From positions 68,913,117-68,977,116 of the forward strand of contig CATQJL010000112.1 of NCBI GenBank assembly GCA_958299035.1: DNA of 64,000 bases, given 5' to 3'. A model generated the notes under the pieces. The model saw only the letters and a program-made list of their open reading frames with translations, searched no databases and had not been told where the DNA came from. This stretch comes from Cylicocyclus nassatus. Taxonomy: Eukaryota; Nematoda; Chromadorea; Rhabditida; Strongylidae. Of the stretch, positions 44,985 to 55,075 are shown piece after piece (within the stretch, counting starts at the first letter, position 1; the number at the start of each line of letters is the position of its first letter). A program made the position numbers and the translations under genes.

Positions 44985-45655
44985 AAAAGTTGTATCTGAC
45001 AAGGAGAGGATACTTAGTCGAAAGCACCAATCCAGATAAGACATATATCATCTTAAAGCGCTTGAAACGCTGATTCCAATTCTGCAGTTTCTAGCTGCGG
45101 AGCGGTTTTGTAGAGGGAGTTATGAGGGGTGTTTCCTCTGGGGTTGAGGCGCCTTCCTCCAGGTCTCCCCCTACCTATGAGCACTGTAGAGGAGTACCAA
45201 TGGTGGCAACTGACCTAGTGGTAAGTGACATGCTTGATAAAGAGAGTGTCAAGGTTTCAATCTCCTTCGCATGCTAAATTGAACTTTTAAATGGCTTTAA
45301 AGCCCTAAAGCATGAAACTTCTGATGATACTGATACTAATCGAAGTTAGAAGTGTTAAAAAAACAAAGTAATATGAGTATTATAGTCTTTACTGTAATCT
45401 TCATTCAAGTTACTTACCATTAGGTCGGTTGCCACAGCTGATACTCCTCTACAGTGCTTACAGATACGGGGAGACCGCTGGAGGGCGCTTAAACCCCAGA
45501 GGGGGACACCCTTCATAACTCCTTCTACAAAACCGCTCCGCAGCTAGAAACTGCAGATTTGGAATCAGCGTTTCAAGCGCTTTAAGATAGATATATGTCT
45601 CATTTGGATTGGTGCTTTCGACTGAGTATCCTTTCCTTGTGAGTTCGATACTTGT
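44985..45655. repeat. foldback repeat upstream of gene D
   Basis: The arms at ~44985-45222 and ~45417-45655 are imperfect reverse complements, sharing CACTGTAGAGGAGTA and GCGGAGCGGTTTTGTAGA. The right arm keeps a 76-codon minus-strand frame (45688-45458) with GYSVESTNPNETYIYLKALE. The left arm keeps the same peptide in part, with disruptions. Confidence 0.65.
45207..45277 (+). repeat. tRNA-like (SINE-type) sequence
   Basis: TGACCTAGTGGTAAGTG resembles a pol III A box, and AAGGTTTCAATCTCCTT, ~40 bases later, resembles a B box / T arm with a 4-bp stem. The acceptor stem is not convincing, so it is at most a tRNA-derived relic. Confidence 0.3.
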
Positions 45656-45880
45656 TCCAGAAAGACCGGCTTGATTTGCAAAATTCAAACTCCATTTGGT
45701 TCTAGGGCTATTTTAGAATATTGTTGCACACGGGTTCAACACGGTTGGTGCAATCTGCGTTTTTTTTTTCAGATAATTTCAATGTTGAAAATTGAGGATA
45801 GCAATCACAGTAAGTGTAATGAGTTAATTAGAGTGAACTGCCAGAGAGTACAGATACACTTTGTTTTCATTTTTAAATTC
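45656..45880. other. spacer upstream of the gene D promoter
   Basis: No gene recognised. Confidence 0.4.
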
Positions 45881-46005
45881 AATGACATTAGCACTAGTTG
45901 CGGCTAATGAAACTAGGTTAGAACTTCCTATTTTAAGGTATACACGGTTTGTTTGGATGCGAAAGCAATAAAAGGGCAAACGAATGATTTGAACAGCAGG
46001 CAATC
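45881..46005 (+). promoter_or_regulatory. CAP-family promoter, gene D
   Basis: CGGCTAATGA near 45900 and the TATA-like CAATAAAAGGGC at 45966-45977 are the parts conserved with A-C. The surrounding sequence is diverged. Confidence 0.6.
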
Positions 46006-48232
46006 ATGTTGTTAGGCTTGCTCCTTCAGGTAGGCAGTAAAGAATACCTTTAGATTATGAATAAAACTTGTTTGTGCCTCAAACTGACAGTAATTGCAGG
46101 TTTGTAAGATGTTTTTTCGAAAGTACCCATAAAAGTATCGAAGGTGCAGCGCATAAGATCGAATTTCTCGTACTTGCTTTGTTCCTTGCAGTCTGACTAA
46201 AATCAACCAGATCTACCTTGGTATCCTTTGTACATAGCATTGAACCTCAGCAGAATTATACAAGGAACATAATCAAGTTGTGATGAAGTGTAAACTTATA
46301 TGGGTTAATTTCTTAAAAAAAATACCTTGTGAGTGTTCATGCTAGTTTTAGTATTAATCCTTGTATGATATGTTACATTCACCCAGGTTCAAGGGTTGCT
46401 GCTTCTCCATACAATGGATACTCATCATAAAAACCCTCTCTAAGAGTTGACTTCAGGTCCTGCCAACAATTGTATTGGCTACTGACAAACTCAATGCACG
46501 TGGCGACAACTCAACTATGACCCCCTCCTCAGGTAGGTAATCAGACAATTTAGGATTCTATAGTCGTTTCGCTTTCTAACGCAACATCATTGAAGAAGTA
46601 TTCTCGCTACGTCACGACGTTGCAACTCCTCCTCATCTCTTTCCAAAGAAATTTAAGAAAGAAAAAACTCACCCTCCAACCGCGCGTCCAAACAAACATA
46701 AGAGGCCAACAACAACACTCCCGCCTCCAAAGGAACCCAGCAAACCAGAGCTTGCGACTTGCAAAAGAGAGCTCATCTGTGAAAATAAGAGGACTAGCAA
46801 AGAATTTAGGACGCTGGCTCTTGCTCTACATAAAGAACTCAGGTACGCTACGTTTCGACATACTCAGACAATGGATCGGACCCCTCCGGCGGAGAAATGG
46901 CAGGGCCGCGAGGTTTCCCCAGCGGGGTGTCTGCCACTCATGCTCCGGAGCCCCCCGATTTTGTGCGCCGGAGACCTCCCATTTCTGCTGCGGAGCCCTC
47001 CCATTTTGTGCTCCGGAGACCTCCCATTTTGTGCTCCGGAGCCCTTCCATTTTGTGCTCCGGAGACCTCCCATTTGCGCTCCGGAGGCCTCTCATTTTGT
47101 GCTCCGGAGACCTCCCATTTTGTGCTCCGAAGACCTCCCACTTGTGCTCCGGAGACCTCCCATTTTGTGCTCCGAAGACCTCCCATTTTGTGCTCCGGAG
47201 ACCTCCCATTTTGTGCTCCGAAGACCTCCCATTTTGTGCTCCGGAGACCTCCCATTTTGTGCTCCGGAGCCCTCCCATTTTGTGCTCCGGAGCCCTCCCA
47301 TTTGTGCTCCGGACCCCTCCGATTTTCTGCTCCGCGGCTTGTCCAAATCTGGCGGACTCGCGGCGGGCAAATCTCTCCGCCGCGGCTCTGCCAAATCCGG
47401 CGTACCTACGGAGCAGAAATGGCGTACCTTTGCAGCAGATCCGGAGAAGGGTCCCACTCGCCTGCCGGTGACGTCACCGCGACCTACAAGAAGGGACCGC
47501 CTCCTCGCCCCGCTCTCATTGGTCAACTGGGTCCGCCGCGACTCTAACAGATTTCCAGTGTCCGGCGGAGGGGTCCGATCGATTGTCTGAGTAGGCAGAA
47601 GTCCTTACACTTGCGTTGAACGGCGCAATTTTTCTATCGTATAATAATAGTAAATGCGTCTTGTAAAAATCACTGTCACTTAACTTATCTTCCAAAGAAA
47701 AGAGCTTGACGTTAATACGTGGTATTTCGCCGGTCCAGACACAGGCATGAAAGAGCTAGATTTGGTATGATCAACACATCTAATAGATCCCTCCTCAGAA
47801 TAGCATTAAATTCAGGAATACAATTGCGATTTGGAAAAGTTAGCATATCAAAGAATACAAACCTGCAAAAAAGCACTCTATAGCAGCAAAACGCATAACA
47901 GCGCCGTAATAAGAAAACATCTTGGTCAAGAGAAAGTCATGGCTTTCGTGAGGGTTCGTTTGTTGTTGGATTCCAAACAAATGGAGGAAATCTTAATTTA
48001 GGCTTTCTCCTACTGGCGAAATGACAAGCAGAAGCGGACCAGTAAAGATAACAAGCCGCAAACCGAGTACGACAAGGTGGGATGAAGTTACTAGCACATT
48101 GTAATTATAACTGTCAATAATCTACTGCAGCTGACTTGGAAGTCAACATCGGCTTTCGGTTGCGCAGTGAAGCAATGCAAGAAACGGGGTGAAAAGTTCA
48201 CTCTTGTGGACTGCAAATACGACTACGAGTAA
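46006..48232 (+). CDS. secreted CAP/SCP-TAPS-like protein, gene D (7 exons, most diverged copy)
   Basis: Exons: 46006-46029, 46457-46532, 46596-46842, 47698-47764, 47816-47953, 48002-48076, 48131-48232, giving 242 residues with all phases consistent. The signal peptide is MLLGLLLQ plus VLPTIVLA. The linker is Lys/Pro-rich rather than Pro/Thr-rich. The CAP-like part starts at Cys89 (CKRELIC), then EYNCDLEKLAYQR, AFSYWRND, AFGCAVKQC and VDCKYDYE. Exon 4 is 6 bases longer than in A-C (FAGPDTGMKELDL). Intron 3 contains a 729-bp minisatellite element. The acceptors of exon 3 (TTGAAG) and exon 4 (CCAAAG) are weak; the exon 3 start could shift by 3 bases. Many substitutions with preserved frame suggest selection. 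Confidence 0.85.
46863..47591. mobile_element. TIR element with internal minisatellite in intron 3 of gene D
   Basis: Inverted ends CTCAGACAATsGATCGGACC with TA on both sides (46861-46862 and 47592-47593) indicate a Tc1/mariner-type cut-and-paste unit. It is GC-rich, unlike its host. A 22-23-bp tandem repeat fills most of the left two thirds. No transposase. Confidence 0.85.
46940..47335 (+). repeat. 22-23-bp minisatellite, ~17 units
   Basis: The unit is about CTCCGGAGACCTCCCATTTTG plus TG. It contains the palindrome CTCCGGAG, with G/A and A/C variants between units. The unit has no stop codon in any forward frame and 23 is not a multiple of 3, so all three plus frames and several minus frames stay open. 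The resulting 105-293-codon frames are not genes. Confidence 0.9.
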
Positions 48233-48456
48233 TTTTTCATTTGCTTAGTTTTCCACTTTTGCAAATATCGGTGATTTTTTAGAACAATGTTGAATGTACC
48301 GAGGATAATTCCGTTATAACCGAAATGCGTCAAGGACTTGCATACTGAATCGACTTGAAGATTTTTATTTCTATAGTTGCAAACTTTTAGAAGTAGGTGA
48401 GGTACTCAACTAGATGATGGCCTGCAAGAGAGCACTATAAAACTTCCTCATTGTCA

Positions 48457-48462
48457 AATAAA
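48457..48462 (+). terminator. candidate polyadenylation signal, gene D
   Basis: AATAAA 225 bases after the stop, a more ordinary distance than in A-C. Confidence 0.5.
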
Positions 48463-49961
48463 ACTTTTGAGAACAACATTTCTAAAGACAAAATCCGGAA
48501 ATACGATAGAGACTTTGAAAGCGACTGTCCGTTTGCTTGCACTCCAACATCACTCTTTTATTCGCCTCCAACCCCTACCCCTCCCAACTTCCCTTCTTGA
48601 TAGTTTTGTAATCGTCGTGATTGAATACCTATTAACTGATGAAATCGAGCTAGTATGATTGCAAAGCCTTTATCATACCAAGACAAGCATGTATTTGTCT
48701 AAACGAGGTCCGTATCACTTTGCACATGTCACTAGGAGACTGTTGTGAGACTATTCATAACTATCAGTCTTCAATCAAGCACAAACTTTACTACTCTCAA
48801 GCCAATGCACGATTGAAATTCTTTAATAACAAGCAAATAACAAATTGAATGCAGTATTTGTACTAATCGATCGGGAATAGATCAGATCATAGGGATGAGG
48901 AATGAGTTCCACTGACACCCGCTCCCCCGCGAATTGCTGCTCCTCAGATAGGCTGTAGTGACTTGTAAGAAAGGAGGAGTGGTCCGCGGAGGTATCGCCT
49001 AATGGAGGATTTTGTGCCTTCATTCCAGCTTGACTGCTCGCCTTGTCAGTTGCAAAAAATAAGACTTTTGTGGTCAATTTCATTACTAGAGCTTATGATA
49101 ATTGTAATCACTCGCACTTCATTTTGTGAGCCTTAGGAATATGAAAAGTAAAATCTACGTTAAGAGAAGCCCTGAATTAGTCAATCAAAAAAATTCCCAA
49201 AATTTGTAAAGCCTGAAGTGTTTTTATGAGTTCTGCTTGAGAATCCTTACTTGAGAATAAAATGTGAACCTACACATTATGCAAAAGAAAAAATTCGAAG
49301 AAACGAGATCGGGCTATTTGTCCATGCTTCACAACGCGGTTCAAAGAAGAACCCAGAAAATATGATCTCTGCAACCTGAGCTATTTGATAGAATTAGTTT
49401 TAGTCAGGCTTATGTACTGAGCAGGGAAGGATTACAAACTGCTCCGTCGAACTGACATAAAATGCATATTATTAGACGCTTCTTATTGAGCTAATTTTGA
49501 GTCTAATATTCAATCTGCAGAGATACTTTTTGAAGAGTCGTTAAGAGCGCTCAAAGTTTGTGGTTCTAATGCATAATGTGTTTTTGAAGTCCATCTTGGG
49601 ACAGCGTATTTGACATGGGTTTAGTATAGTGATTACAAGGAATGCACACAATCACCGTAAACATAAATAAGCGTTTTTAAACGACTATCTTGAATGCCTA
49701 GCACTTTTGCTGTTTGAATTATCCATGCATCTGAATGTTTAGACGCTCATGACTCTCCTAGATAATAACTCAACAAATGCACGAGTTAGGTTGAGAGTCC
49801 GCTCAACAAGATGCATCTGGTGACATGCTTCTCGTTCCGGACCCCGCTGTGCTTGGAATTTTCCCCTAGTGGGAATGCACATTCATCAGGCCTTACGGTT
49901 GATTTGGGGATGGGTGAGATCTGGAACAGTGACGAAATGAAAGTCTAGACTGCCAGTTACA
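48463..49961. other. mostly unrecognised; one possible minus-strand exon
   Basis: Apart from 48823-49083 I see no coding or repeat structure that I can name. Around 49790-49930 there is a GC-richer island of unknown origin. Confidence 0.45.
48823..49083 (-). CDS. possible terminal exon of an unrecognised minus-strand gene
   Basis: An 86-codon frame with a hydrophilic middle (SADHSSFLTSHYSLSEEQQF) and higher GC than its surroundings. An acceptor-like TTTTTTGCAACTGACAAG lies inside the 5' part, so the real exon may start there. No family is recognised and no upstream exon was found. Confidence 0.2.
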   Translation of the reverse strand: MKLTTKVLFFATDKASSQAGMKAQNPPLGDTSADHSSFLTSHYSLSEEQQFAGERVSVELIPHPYDLIYSRSISTNTAFNLLFACY

Positions 49962-50001
49962 TACAGAGTGTTGTCCCAAAAAATGTATCGAATGTTTAAT
50001 C

Positions 50002-50262
50002 ACTTTTCGGTGAGATTCCTGGGCTTGACCAAGATTGTTATGATAACTTTTATTGGCTGACGTCGACGTTTCGGTGATCTACGCCTTTTTCGGAGCCTGG
50101 AAAGACGAAGTCATAAGTGTCTATCCACTCAGACGTCAAGTGCCAGGAACAAAACAAACCCGAGGAGATCAGCCAAAGACATTACCAGAGCCACAAGAAC
50201 TCATACTCACCTTAGACGCAGCACAATCGGTAGCTGGAGAGCAGACCAAATGATTCACTATA
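50002..50262. mobile_element. 261-bp PLE terminal fragment with 13-bp target duplication
   Basis: Flanked by the 13-bp direct repeat CGAATGTTTAATC (49989-50001 and 50263-50275). The sequence follows the terminal region of the PLE at 8643-9000 block by block: CTTGACCAAGATTG, the hammerhead region, and ACTCACCTTAGA. The frame at 50053-50253 is incidental. Confidence 0.75.
50055..50100 (-). ncRNA. degenerate hammerhead ribozyme motif in PLE fragment
   Basis: Minus strand: GGCU stem I, a CCGAAAA core (two changes from CUGANGA), stem II GGCG...CACC, GAAAC, a palindromic stem III ACGUC/GACGU, the UC triplet, then AGCC closing stem I. The core changes probably abolish cleavage. Confidence 0.6.
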
Positions 50263-51109
50263 CGAATGTTTAATCTGCAATAACTTTCTTATATCAAAAG
50301 CTTTCGCGGATCTTTGAGTGTCATATGGTAGGACTAGCTTTAGCGTATATTCACGGTACAGAGCGGATCGCCGATTTCTCCTAGTTACTATAGGACTATG
50401 GTAAAATTTTCGACTAATTTTGAGCTTCTGACAAACGGGAATTGCTTCTAATTTCCAAAAAAAAGAACCGAAGGGCGTCAAACTAACATTTCGGGGTGAG
50501 TCACAAAGTTTTCCGCTACCGTACTTTTCGGATTCTCACGGTATGCGCACTGTAACAATGACTTTAGCTTTTTTCCAAAATATACTAAATTAACTTCCCT
50601 TTGCCAAGCAAAGTTTAGTTGAACCTTGAAGACTTCTTCATTCTTTATCAATTGCAGATAATAAGTGCGAAAATTTACAAAATCAGGTTTTAAACACATA
50701 GTGATTTGATCTTACTGATTTGATTGAGATTTCGACGTGTTTATAACTGCAACGCTGATTTAGCAAACTTTGAAAAAAGCCAAAAATTGCGTTACAATAC
50801 GCATACCATAAGTAGCCGGGAGTACAAGAGTGGAGAACTTTGTAATTAATTTAGCATCTCCGAAATATCTAGTTCGACGTCTCGGTTTTTTAAAGGATAT
50901 TTTAAAAGCGATTCTCGTTTGTCAGAAGCTCAAAACTAATTATTTCTACCGAAATCTTACATTAACTAAGAGTAATCATTGATTCGCTCTGCACTGTAAA
51001 TCTAAGTTGAAGCTAGCCCTATCGTATGGCACCCGAAGACCTGCGAAAGCTTTCCATATAAGGAAGTTATTGTAGACCAAACGTTCGGTACATTTTTTGG
51101 GACACCCTG

Positions 51110-51961
51110 TATATTAGAGGGACCGCACGATCAGTGAATGCGCGCATAAATGAACAAATAGCTGGTAGACAACGGAGAAGCATGGTGACGCCACCGGGAA
51201 ACACAAAAAGGTAGTTTTTAATGGTAACATGTTTGACCTTAAGTGCTCAATCTCAAGCACCGAGGACAAAAGCCTGCTCGCAAGGCGTTAGCAGCGTCGT
51301 TCATTTTATCTCGCAAACCTAAGATGATTGCAAGAAGGAGCAGTGATCACTATCACTAATGATCTGATGCCGTCCCTTTCTGTTTGCAAATATGATATTC
51401 CCACTAGAGCAGACTAGAAAGTCTCCTTTTCTCTGTGGTCCGGGTAGAGCAACACACCGTGTTCGCAGTATCAGCTGGATGATGCTAAGTTAATAGTAAT
51501 CCGAGGGCTCCGCTTCCAGGGGAAGCGATTAAACAAACCTGGAGGAGAAGTATGGTTGGTAAGAGTCTCGAATCAGGTGATTAAGTTACTTCTAGGCTGC
51601 TGAGGGGCATTGTTGCCGAAACGTAAGGCCACTGAACTATTTCACATCAAACCTACGTGGCACAGAAAATGCCAGTAGAGAATACAGTGATAAGTAATAG
51701 GCTTAGATGCACATGAATCAGTTGTTCGCTAAAGTTACCTTTTTTATCTGCTTTTGAGTCATGCTACCCCGTTCATTAAGGGAAAACGTTTTCCCACTTT
51801 CCGTACTTGATGATATAAAAGGCAATGTGTCTCTGTACTTTGTCTTCGTCTTATTATAACTTTGTTGAATAGGAATATTCTCTACAATTCTTCTAGTCGG
51901 GCCCATCCTTGCTGGCTAAAAACAATAGGTAGTTGCCGATTGTGTTGCTGATCAATTATCA
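51110..51961. other. no gene; one hammerhead-like relic
   Basis: Around 51598-51632 the plus strand reads CUGAGGG, a GGCA/UGCC stem, GAAAC, GUAA, GGCC, which resembles the PLE hammerhead with a changed core and triplet. No other recognisable structure. Confidence 0.35.
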
Positions 51962-53039
51962 TCTTATATATAAAGCTGAATGTCTGTTTGTCTGTCTGTA
52001 TGTCTGTCTGTCTGTATGTCTGTCTGTACGTATGTTCCGAATAGAAAATTCCATTTCTGAACCGATCCGGACCAAACTTGGCACACATACACTACGGGCC
52101 CCGGCGGGTGTCATAGGCTACTTTTCGTCATCGATCGATATCGATTTTATCGATTTTTATCGATTTTTTTGCTGAGTTCACCTACGGGGCTGGGAGTTGG
52201 CACAGGGGGGTAATCGAGCATGGGGATTCCGAATACAATATTGGTTTTCAGGATTATCGATTACTTTTATCGATTTTATCGATTTTTTTTGCAAAGTTTG
52301 AGCTACGGGGCTGGGAGTTGGCACAGGGAGGTAATCGAGCATGGGGATTCCGAATACAATATTGGTTTTCAGGATTATCGATTACTTTTATCGATTTTAT
52401 CGATTTTTTTGCAAAGTTTGAGCTGTGGGGCTGGAAGTTGGCACAGGGGTGTAATCGAGCATGCTGATCACCCCCCTTGGGGATGATCAGCATGCTCGAT
52501 TACCCCCCTGTGCGAACTTCCAGCCCCGTAGCTCAAACTTTGCAAGAAATCGATAAAATCGATAAAAGTAATGGACGATCTTGAAAACTAATATAGTATT
52601 CGTAATCTGCATGCTCGATTACCCCCCTGTGCAAACTCCCAGCCCCGCAGGTCAAACTTTACAAAAAAAAATCGATAAAATCGATAAAAGTAATGGACGA
52701 TCCTGAAAACTAATATTGTGTTCGTAATCAGCATGCTCGATTACCCCCTGTGCAAAATCCCAGCCTCGCATGTCAAAATTTACAAAAAATCGATAAAATC
52801 AATAAAAGTAATCGATAATTCTGAAAACTAATATTGTATTCGGAATCCCCATGCTCACTTCCCCCCCCCCCCCTGTGCCAACTCCTAGCCCTGTAGGTGA
52901 ACTCTGCAAAAAAATCGATAAAAATCGGTAAAATCGACGTCGATCGATAACGAAAAGTGGACTGTGACACCCGCCGGGGCCCGAAGTGTATGTGTGCCAA
53001 GTTTGGTCCGGATACGGCGGAGCCGGGTAAGCCAGCTAG
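51962..53039 (+). mobile_element. non-autonomous Helitron, plus orientation
   Basis: Starts TCTTATATATAAAGCTGAAT after host A and ends GTAAGCCAGCTAG before host T, with the CGGCGGAGCCG hairpin just before the end. Same family as 33527-34592. It holds ~120-bp ATCGAT-rich units in two opposed arrays around a palindrome near 52480, and a long C run near 52859. Confidence 0.85.
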
Positions 53040-53378
53040 TTACATTATAAAAGTAGCCGTCTTGATTTATGCAGTAGAGCCTTTCTAAGCAAAAAACTTG
53101 CAGAAGGCTTGCATTAAACTTCGCACGCGTCTGCTTCAGTTGTTAAAACCAGTTTCTATTTATTAATGATCCCTATCAAGACTCAGCTTTTGGGAAAAAT
53201 ATGTGCCAAAATTGTGGTACTTGAAATTGTTAAATTGTGTAGGTGCTCATGAAAAATGTAAGTATGCGTTTGTAAGCAAATACAAATCTTTTACTAAGGT
53301 GGACTTTTGAAATACTGTTATCTACTATTGAGCACGTTGAATAAGATGATTGAATCAGGTGAAGTAACCCAAGCTACA

Positions 53379-53550
53379 TTTTATACGCCGTCCGCGCCGT
53401 GCTCTTAGAGCAACGCGGTTTCCAATGAAGATAGTTCATAACTGGAAGAGACGCAGAGAAAACAGTGCACGAGAGTGCACGTGGAAAAAGGACTGACGCG
53501 CAGTACGCACCTTGCGCACTCTCCGCGACCAGCGCGGACGGCCTATACCC
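53379..53550. mobile_element. MITE with TATACGCCGTCCGCGC-type ends
   Basis: Inverted ends TATACGCCGTCCGCGC (left) and the complement of GCGCGGACGGCCTATA (right), ~170 bp, GC-rich interior. Confidence 0.55.
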
Positions 53551-54038
53551 TCAGGTCATAAGGATCTGGATAGATCACATATAGTGCACTATACAAGTAC
53601 AAAGTCTTTGCGATTCATTGCAAACGCACGTACTTAGAAAAAGAATCTTGGAACGAACTTGTACAGGGATTGGAATGGGTAAATTCATCATAAAAGCAAA
53701 TTCGTACAGTGGATTGTGTGTGCAAAGCCGCAAAAGAGAAAGTTAATATTACCCATTTCTGCATCAGTGATCTTTGATTCGTATAATGTCAGTTGATTCC
53801 ACGGATGCTGGCCAAGACACTACGGATGCCTAGTCAAGATTGCAAACATCTTCACCTGGAAAACCATCTTGGAATGCCTTCTATTCTGAAAACATAGACA
53901 ACTTTTATGGTAAATGAAAAAGTAAAGAAGATTACGAGAAGGCTATTTCTATTTCACCTTCCCTTTTGTTTTTGCAGAACACCAGCAAAGCCTAACCTTT
54001 GATTACCCTCTTGGATTTGAGAAAATTACAATTTCGCG

Positions 54039-54268
54039 TAAAGGCAGACATACTTTGCGCGATTTCAGTCGAGGCGCCATTTGGCAAATCGCCAGAAATG
54101 TTCAGATCCAACACTAGCAATGCACATGCATAGTGTGTATAATTCACGTGTTGATAAAATACCCTATCTTCTGTACATTTGAAATATGCTTACAGTGAGT
54201 TATAGACAGTTGGAATCCTGCCAAATCGCGTCGCGACTGAAATCGCGTGAAGTATGCCCGGCCCTTAA
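54039..54268. mobile_element. MITE with GCGATTTCAGTCG subterminal repeats
   Basis: Inverted ends carry GGCAGACATACTT (left) and GGGCATACTTCACG (right) followed by the shared CGCGATTTCAGTCG. Related to blocks at 20499-20740 and 11893. Confidence 0.5.
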
Positions 54269-54739
54269 TGTGGGTAACCCTCTTGAAATTTTCCAACGTT
54301 TTTTCTTCATCACATGTGGTGCACTTCCTCTCCCTTACCTCAAATTTTTCCTCTCGAAGCTGCTTTCAGACCTAAAGTTTAATTAGCAAGAGCATTCTAG
54401 AGGGTTTAATAAAAAGCTAAAATCTGGTTTTGCTTCAACTTCCATTTTACCACAAGTGGAAGTAATTCAAACTCACACCAAAAAAATTCAAATTAATCAA
54501 TTTTTTGAATTTAATTTAAAAATTCACCACATTTTTAGCCACGCGAATTCTTCTACATAGCTCACAAGTTCTGGCAAAAAATGCTTTTATACCCCTGAGT
54601 CGTTCAAGTAGCATATCTTTGAGCTCTCTTTTTCTTTCCGAAGCTATCTTACAACGGTGACACTTCTGCCGTTTCAACAAAAAATGCTGATTTCCTTTCT
54701 ACTCAAAGTTTTCGCCAGAGATGACGCATAATTGCCTAC

Positions 54740-54765
54740 AAATCCTAACTTTTCTACCTTTTAGT
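54740..54765 (+). promoter_or_regulatory. candidate trans-splice or 3' splice acceptor before the ShKT gene
   Basis: CTAACTTTTCTACCTTTTAG, ~46 bases upstream of the ATG, matches the nematode acceptor consensus. It has no visible upstream exon, as expected for spliced-leader addition. Confidence 0.45.
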
Positions 54766-54810
54766 TTCTTCCACTTTGCTTCTCATCTTTCAAATAAGAG
54801 AAGTGCTACC

Positions 54811-55075
54811 ATGTTTATTAACTTGCTCACAATCTTCATACTTATAAACGGCAGCATACAATTGATCGACAGCATAGCCATCGACACCGTACATAAAGTT
54901 GTAGATGTACCGGCAAGTTATCATTTTTTTTTTCAATATTAGAAGTCAAAAACTCATGTTATTTCAGTGTCGAGATACTATCGCTCTAGATTGCATTGCG
55001 ATGAAATCAGCAGGATTTTGCTCTTCACCTTATGTTGCTATACATGATTGCCCTGTTACTTGCGGCCATTGCTGA
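54811..55075 (+). CDS. secreted single ShKT-domain peptide (2 exons)
   Basis: Exon 1 is 54811-54912 (34 codons): an N-terminal hydrophobic signal peptide (MFINLLTIFILINGS) and a short acidic pro-region. Exon 2 is 54968-55075: six cysteines spaced C-x7-C-x8-C-x9-C-x3-C-x2-C, ending CPVTCGHC then TGA. This is the ShKT pattern, including the CP-x-TCG-x-C end. The predicted protein is 69 residues. The acceptor is ATTTCAG. The donor is either GC type (G/GCAAGT at 54913, strong except for the C) or GTACCG at 54907; both keep frame. ShKT domains are abundant in nematode secreted proteins and some relatives act on potassium channels; the function of this one is unknown. Confidence 0.8.

Larger units (their letters stand above)
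49964..51109. mobile_element. Tc1/mariner-type MITE interrupted by a PLE fragment
   Basis: Ends CAGAGTGTTGTCCCAAAAAA (left) and TTTTTTGGGACACCCTG (right), flanked by TA (49962-49963 and 51110-51111). Same family as 41886-42564. Removing the insertion at 50002-50262 restores continuity of the left arm. Confidence 0.8.

Noticed and set aside
46590..47590. Several long overlapping ORFs (up to 293 codons) on both strands
   Set aside because: They are readings of a stop-free ~23-bp minisatellite in several frames. The real exon 3 of gene D uses a different frame and ends at 46842.
50053..50253. 66-codon ORF
   Set aside because: It lies entirely within the PLE terminal fragment and overlaps the hammerhead region.
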